A DNA stretch of 10,009 nucleotides from Fischerella sp. (GTDB lineage: Bacteria > Cyanobacteriota > Cyanobacteriia > Cyanobacteriales > Nostocaceae): assembly GCA_026419705.1 (NCBI GenBank), contig JANZYY010000159.1, positions 1 through 10,009 on the forward strand, read 5' to 3'. The translations under genes and the position numbers were made by a program. The notes below the pieces were generated by a model. The model had not been told where the DNA came from. It saw only the letters and a list, made by a program, of their open reading frames with translations, and did no database searches. Shown here piece after piece: positions 6,208 through 10,009 of the stretch; the stretch's first letter is position 1, and each line of letters opens with the position of its first letter.

Positions 6208-9200
6208 ATGAAATCCCAAGCAAACAATAAGCCTAAAATATTGGTCGTCGATGACGAACCTGACAACCTTGACTTGCTTTACCGCACCTTTTATCGTGAT
6301 TATAAGGTGTTGAGGGCGAGTTCTGGACCGGCGGCATTGGATCTGCTAGCACAAGAGGGAGATGTATCGGTGATCATCTCTGACCAGCGAATGCCGATGA
6401 TGAGCGGTACAGAATTTCTAAGTCTGACAGCAACTCAGTATCCTGACATTATCCGCATTATTTTGACTGGGTATACAGATGTCGAAGACTTGGTAGAAGC
6501 AATCAACTCTGGTAAGGTATTCAAATACGTCACCAAACCGTGGGAAGCAGAGGAACTCAAAGCAGTAGTGCGCCAAGCTTTGGATTCACACAATGTCCTC
6601 AAAGCTCGCACTCGCGAACTGACCCGCACGCTTCGTCAGGAATCCCTGCTCAACACCGTCACAAATACGATTCGCAGTGCTTTAGACTATCGACAAATTC
6701 TGCAAACAATTGTGGACACAGTTGGTCATATGCTGGAAGTGGATGTTTGCCTGTTACGTCCTTTCCAGGATAACCAGCTGGTAGACGAAGGATTTATTTA
6801 CCAGAAGCCTTTTAGTCTTAGTCGCGAGGTAGGGAGAACCAAAGATGAGGAGACATCCGGATGGGGAGAAAAAAGCGCCCCTACCCTACGGGAAACCGAA
6901 AAAGGCGCGTCTACGCTGGCTCAGACAGTCTGGGAAACCCGGGAAGCACAGATAATTAACGACGTCACCAGCGATGAACGCATCCAGGGTGATACTCCCC
7001 AACTGCGATCGCGTGCTGCTGCTTTCGCCCAAGCTAATATTTGCTCTAGCTTGATTGTACCCCTCATCTGCCGACAAGAACTAATGGCCGTATTGGCACT
7101 GCACCAATGCCATACACCTCGTGCTTGGAGTGATGATGAAGTACAATTGGTGATGATTGTAGCCGATCAAGCAGCCTTAGCTTTATCTCAGGCTTATGCT
7201 TACGAGCAAGTACGCGCTCTTGCTCAACGGGAAGCCCTAATTAATACGATTACCAGTGCCATTCGCTCTAGCCTAGACCCACAAGATATTTTTGCAGCTA
7301 TCACCCAACAATTAGGACAAGCCTTACGAGTGGATGGCTGTGTTCTGTCTTTATGGACAGAAGATGATGAGTTTGTCCGTTGCGTAGGCTTATATGATAG
7401 TTCTGAAGATGCAGAAACTAAAAAGCCAATAGATACTGAGGAAATCGGCGCTCCCAATTTACCTCAATCTCTAGTACCGATCAAAGGGAATCCCATTCTG
7501 CAAGAAATGTTGCGGACACAAGAGCCGGTTATTGTTGCTGATATGAGTGAGTGCTCACCACAACTCAAGGGATTTGATTTGCCCTTACGAGTAGCAGCGC
7601 GATCGCTCATGGTAGTTCCCTTACTTGCTGATGGTAAAAGTATCGGTAGTATCACTCTACGTCAAGGTAAGAAAGCACGTCAGTGGTTAACTTCAGAAAT
7701 TGAGTTGGCAAAAGCGGTAGCAGCACAAGCCGCGATCGCGGTGCAGCAATCTCACTTATACCAAAAAACTCGCGAGCAGGCAGAACGTTTACTGGAACTA
7801 GATAAACAAAAAACCGAATTCTTCCAAAATATCTCCCACGAATTCCGTACGCCAATTACCCTAATTCAAGGACCATTAGAGTCAGCCGTAGCTTCGAAAC
7901 AGGGTTTGTCTTACGAACAAAGCGCGATCGCCCTGCGTAACTCCCGTCGCCTGTTGCGATTGGTGAATCAACTTCTGGATCTGCAACGCCTAGATGCAGG
8001 TCGAATGCAGCCAAATTTTCGTCCCTGCGATTTAGTCGAATTCGTCAGTCAAATTGTCGAGTCGTTCCGTCCTTACTGTGAAAAAAAGGGATTGCACCTA
8101 GTCAATCAGGCCAGCGAATGTCCGAGAGTATATTTGGACATAGAAAAATTCGACAAGGTGGTTTATAATCTCCTTTCCAATGCCATGAAGTTTACTCCCG
8201 AAGGTGGCACTATTACTGTAGCAGTACAATTTCATGGCGATAATTGCATCTTGACAGTAAAAGACACCGGTATCGGCATTCTTCCAGAACAAATCCCCCT
8301 ACTGTTTGAACGTTTTCGTCAAGCTGAAGGTTCAGAAAACCGCTCCTATGAAGGTACGGGTTTGGGTTTAGCTTTAGTTAAAGAATTGGTCGAACTCCAC
8401 GGTGGTGAAGTTACCGTGGAATCAGTTTATGGTAAAGGTACTACTTTTAACGTCCGGTTGCTTCCTGGTAGTACTCACCTACCTCAAAATCAGGTAATTG
8501 ATACGCCTGCCGAAGTTAATATTAGCCGTGCTGCTGTCGAGTTGGCAGATTTAGAACTGATGGAAGAGGAAATGGGGAGTGGAACAGAGAAAGAGGAAGA
8601 AAACACTGACTTTTCCACCCTCCCCCACTCCTCCATCCTGGTGGTAGACGATAACCCCGATCTGCGAACCTACGTATCTGGTATTCTCCGCGACAATGGC
8701 TATCAAGTGCGGACAGCTCGTAACGGTTTAGAAGGATTCCGGCTGGCGAAGGATATTTTACCCAGCTTAATCATCAGCGATTTGATGATGCCTTTGGTCT
8801 CTGGACTAGAGATGATTAAGATGATCCGTAATGAGGAGAAATTAAAAGGAACACCAATTATTCTGTTGACAGCAAAAGTAGATGAAGAAACTCGCATTGA
8901 AGGGACAGAACGTGGTGCAGATGCTTATTTAGCCAAGCCATTTAATGACCGAGAACTTTTGGCAGAAGTACGAAATCTCCTGGCCTTGAAAGAAAATGAA
9001 CGAAGAGTTGTAGAGCTAAATACTTATCTGACTGAATCAGTACTCCAGCGCTTTTTACCTCCGGCTTTGGTACAAAAAGCCGCAGCCGGAGATTTAGTCT
9101 TAGATTTGCGACCGGAACCGCGCTTAATTACAGTCTTATTTAGTGATATTGTCGGTTTTACCCAACTAGCAAACACCCTTAGATCGCGACGAGTGGCAGA

Positions 9201-9708
9201 ATTGCTGAATCAATATTTAGAAGTAATGACCAAAGCAGTGTTTGATAACGGCGGTACAGTGGATAAATTTATGGGAGATGCCATTCTGGCCCTGTTTGGA
9301 GCGCCGGAAGAACTGACACCGAACGAACAGGTGCGGCGGGCCGTCAATACAGCTAGAGCCATGTTGCGATCGCTAGAACAGTTAAACGAACACTGGCGAG
9401 AGCAAGGTGTTTTTGACACTACCGAACGTCAGAACGTGCAGTTTCGCTGTGGTATACACCAAGGTACTGCTGTTGTCGGTATGTTTGGTAGTGCTGAACG
9501 CGCTGACTATACAGCCATCGGCCCAAGCGTAAATATCGCTGCGAGGTTGCAGCAAGCAGCAGCTCCTGGTACTATTTTGGTTTCGGCTGCTGTCGCAGAT
9601 TATTTGCAAGAAGAAGAAATTATCAAAGGTAGTCCGTTAGAACTAAAAGGAGTAGATGAAACTGTTCTTACTTTCGCCCTAACACCAGAACTAATAGCTA
9701 ATCGTTAA
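6208..9708 (+). CDS. cyaC: CyaC-type hybrid sensor kinase / class III adenylate cyclase
   Basis: A 1166-residue soluble signalling protein making cAMP from ATP under phosphorelay control. Domain order: receiver R1 (about 9-125; Asp15/Asp16, phospho-acceptor Asp59 in ISDQRMP, Thr87, Lys110); GAF1 (about 147-335); GAF2 (about 345-510); a helical linker; HisKA with His544 in NISHEFRTP; HATPase with N box Asn654/Asn658, DTGIGI (Asp686) and GTGLGL (716-721); receiver R2 (about 808-925; Asp814/Asp815, phospho-acceptor Asp858 in ISDLMMP, Thr888, Lys910); and cyclase (about 968-1160). Cyclase residues are metal-binding Asp980 and Asp1024, adenine-selecting Lys1020 and Thr1102, and Asn1109/Arg1113 for the transition state, so all needed residues are present. 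From memory, the Spirulina enzyme's cyclase residues follow at a constant offset of 37. In that family His phosphorylates the receivers and activates the cyclase; in Anabaena a phytochrome was reported upstream. No membrane segment is seen. Repeat-like insertions lie in GAF1 and before R2. Confidence 0.95.
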   Translation: MKSQANNKPKILVVDDEPDNLDLLYRTFYRDYKVLRASSGPAALDLLAQEGDVSVIISDQRMPMMSGTEFLSLTATQYPDIIRIILTGYTDVEDLVEAINSGKVFKYVTKPWEAEELKAVVRQALDSHNVLKARTRELTRTLRQESLLNTVTNTIRSALDYRQILQTIVDTVGHMLEVDVCLLRPFQDNQLVDEGFIYQKPFSLSREVGRTKDEETSGWGEKSAPTLRETEKGASTLAQTVWETREAQIINDVTSDERIQGDTPQLRSRAAAFAQANICSSLIVPLICRQELMAVLALHQCHTPRAWSDDEVQLVMIVADQAALALSQAYAYEQVRALAQREALINTITSAIRSSLDPQDIFAAITQQLGQALRVDGCVLSLWTEDDEFVRCVGLYDSSEDAETKKPIDTEEIGAPNLPQSLVPIKGNPILQEMLRTQEPVIVADMSECSPQLKGFDLPLRVAARSLMVVPLLADGKSIGSITLRQGKKARQWLTSEIELAKAVAAQAAIAVQQSHLYQKTREQAERLLELDKQKTEFFQNISHEFRTPITLIQGPLESAVASKQGLSYEQSAIALRNSRRLLRLVNQLLDLQRLDAGRMQPNFRPCDLVEFVSQIVESFRPYCEKKGLHLVNQASECPRVYLDIEKFDKVVYNLLSNAMKFTPEGGTITVAVQFHGDNCILTVKDTGIGILPEQIPLLFERFRQAEGSENRSYEGTGLGLALVKELVELHGGEVTVESVYGKGTTFNVRLLPGSTHLPQNQVIDTPAEVNISRAAVELADLELMEEEMGSGTEKEEENTDFSTLPHSSILVVDDNPDLRTYVSGILRDNGYQVRTARNGLEGFRLAKDILPSLIISDLMMPLVSGLEMIKMIRNEEKLKGTPIILLTAKVDEETRIEGTERGADAYLAKPFNDRELLAEVRNLLALKENERRVVELNTYLTESVLQRFLPPALVQKAAAGDLVLDLRPEPRLITVLFSDIVGFTQLANTLRSRRVAELLNQYLEVMTKAVFDNGGTVDKFMGDAILALFGAPEELTPNEQVRRAVNTARAMLRSLEQLNEHWREQGVFDTTERQNVQFRCGIHQGTAVVGMFGSAERADYTAIGPSVNIAARLQQAAAPGTILVSAAVADYLQEEEIIKGSPLELKGVDETVLTFALTPELIANR
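6868..6927 (+). repeat. In-frame 30-bp tandem duplication inside GAF1 of cyaC
   Basis: Units 6868-6897 and 6898-6927 encode EKSAPTLRET (221-230) and EKGASTLAQT (231-240), with 6 of 10 residues the same. The first 17 nt of the units match at 14 positions; the remainder has diverged. The block lies in a Glu/Thr/Ser/Gly-rich loop (about 205-240) between core strands of GAF1. It contains GCGCC/GGCGC arms and the GCGTCTACGCT string seen in dispersed repeats. Confidence 0.55.
8559..8637. repeat. Imperfect inverted repeat encoding the kinase-R2 linker
   Basis: The left arm (8559-8588, GATGGAAGAGG...TGGGGAGTGGAA) and the reverse complement of the right arm (8610-8637, GATGGAGGAGTGGGGGAGG...) are closely similar with a small gap, separated by about 20 purine-rich bases. 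The segment encodes the low-complexity linker MEEEMGSGTEKEEENTDFST (residues about 786-805) between the HATPase domain and R2. Purine-rich GGGGAG-type repeats are common in filamentous cyanobacterial genomes, so a repeat inserted in frame is plausible but unproven. Confidence 0.5.
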
Positions 9709-9709
9709 A

Positions 9710-9815
9710 ATGGCTAATGGTTAATGGTTAATGGTTGTACCAGACCTCCCCTGGCAGGTCTGTACATGAGTTAGTGGTTAATAGAATACAACCAACAACT
9801 AACAACCAACAATTA
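9710..9815. repeat. Composite spacer: heptamer array, hairpin, opposed heptamer array
   Basis: Directly after the cyaC stop, 9710-9737 read ATGGCTA, ATGGTTA, ATGGTTA, ATGGTTG. Next comes a hairpin (9737-9765), then unmatched sequence, then 9788-9815 read ACAACCA, ACAACTA, ACAACCA, ACAATTA. The second array is rich in AAC units, that is, of the same GTT type on the other strand. The plan mirrors the spacer at 1181-1254. It fills nearly all the gap between cyaC and the next gene. Confidence 0.75.
9737..9765 (+). terminator. Hairpin downstream of cyaC, possible 3'-end structure
   Basis: GTAC-C-AGACCT (9737-9747) pairs with AGGTCT-GTAC (9756-9765): ten base pairs with one bulged C at 9741 and an 8-nt loop. 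It starts 29 nt after the cyaC stop, a suitable place for a terminator or 3' stabiliser. It lacks the T-run of an intrinsic terminator and, since it is embedded between heptamer arrays, may just be part of a repeat element. Confidence 0.4.
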
Positions 9816-9822
9816 GCAAGTG

Positions 9823-10009
9823 ATGACAAACTCGCTGACTGAGGAAAGCCCAATTATATCTCAAATAGTTCGGCAACATAACGATCCACCTGGTCTGTGG
9901 ATTGCTGCAGTCACAGGTTCGGTAGCCCTGCACTTACTTGTGTTTTGGCTGATGCGCTCCTACTCAGCTCGGTTGAGCATTTTACAGCAGCAGCATTCAA
10001 GTAGTGCTG
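9823..10009 (+). CDS. Start of a single-pass membrane protein, possibly TonB-like (3' end outside window)
   Basis: The frame from ATG 9823 is open to the window end (62 complete codons). A GTG immediately before (9820) is an alternative start. Residues 1-24 are polar, with a short PPG turn. Residues 25-44 form one clear hydrophobic helix (LWIAAVTGSVALHLLVFWLM), followed by Arg45 and Arg50. The following region is rich in Ser and Gln (LQQQHSSSA). The helix contains Ser33-x-x-x-His37, the SxxxH pattern of TonB-type energy transducers, and the cytoplasm-helix-linker plan fits that family. The diagnostic C-terminal domain is outside the window, so the family call is tentative; another single-pass periplasmic protein is possible. 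It lies 114 bp after cyaC on the same strand across a repeat spacer, so shared transcription is uncertain. Confidence 0.75.
   Translation, partial: MTNSLTEESPIISQIVRQHNDPPGLWIAAVTGSVALHLLVFWLMRSYSARLSILQQQHSSSA

Larger units (their letters stand above)
1660..9373. repeat. Seven dispersed HIP1 octamers (GCGATCGC)
   Basis: Copies occur at 1660-1667, 2285-2292, 7005-7012, 7599-7606, 7732-7739, 7924-7931 and 9366-9373. All lie in coding sequence and five of them in cyaC. HIP1 over-representation is a cyanobacterial genome signature and is the main basis for the taxonomic call. None is placed as a gene-specific operator. Confidence 0.9.

Noticed and set aside
6435..9609. Many 60-77 codon ORFs on the minus strand and in another plus frame across cyaC
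   Set aside because: All lie within the strongly supported cyaC reading frame, whose domains are continuous from 6208 to 9708. They are out-of-frame shadows.
6208..9708. cyaC insertions as evidence of a broken gene
   Set aside because: Both low-complexity segments keep the frame, and every catalytic and phospho-acceptor residue on both sides is intact.

Overview
The window is cyanobacterial DNA, most likely from a filamentous (Nostocales-type) species. Seven copies of the cyanobacterial HIP1 octamer GCGATCGC are present. The spacers carry 7-nt tandem arrays of the kind known as STRRs in Anabaena/Nostoc relatives. The longest gene is a REC-GAF-GAF-kinase-REC-cyclase protein of the cyanobacterial CyaC type. 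Gene order looks like an ordinary chromosome of scattered single genes. I see no tRNA or rRNA gene, transposase, CRISPR array or phage gene.

Layout, left to right. Positions 1-1173 (+) hold the C-terminal part of a glutathione reductase cut by the window edge. A spacer with two opposed heptamer arrays follows. Positions 1268-1909 (+) encode a small YqiA/YcfP-like alpha/beta hydrolase. Positions 2060-3223 (+) encode a histidinol-phosphate aminotransferase (hisC). Its 3' end overlaps by 7 bp the 3' end of an unrecognised conserved-looking gene on the minus strand (3217-3771). An AT-rich stretch of about 750 bp without a convincing gene follows. Positions 4520-5194 (-) encode a GNAT acetyltransferase. 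About 1 kb upstream of cyaC is then largely non-coding. It contains an inverted repeat, a six-unit heptamer array, a doubtful 79-codon ORF and a hairpin. Positions 6208-9708 (+) encode the 1166-residue CyaC-type adenylate cyclase. A second composite repeat spacer follows, and then the start of a gene whose N-terminus has one membrane helix with a TonB-like SxxxH motif, running off the right edge.

Functionally the window mixes housekeeping (thiol redox, histidine synthesis) with signalling. CyaC joins a phosphorelay to cAMP production, and its cyclase site has the Thr-type specificity residue linked in cyanobacterial enzymes to inorganic-carbon response. No operon is evident apart from possible read-through from gor into the hydrolase. 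No wholly new system is visible. The points most worth checking are the repeat-derived segments inside cyaC, the mirrored heptamer arrays, the unknown gene overlapping hisC, and the long cyaC upstream region.
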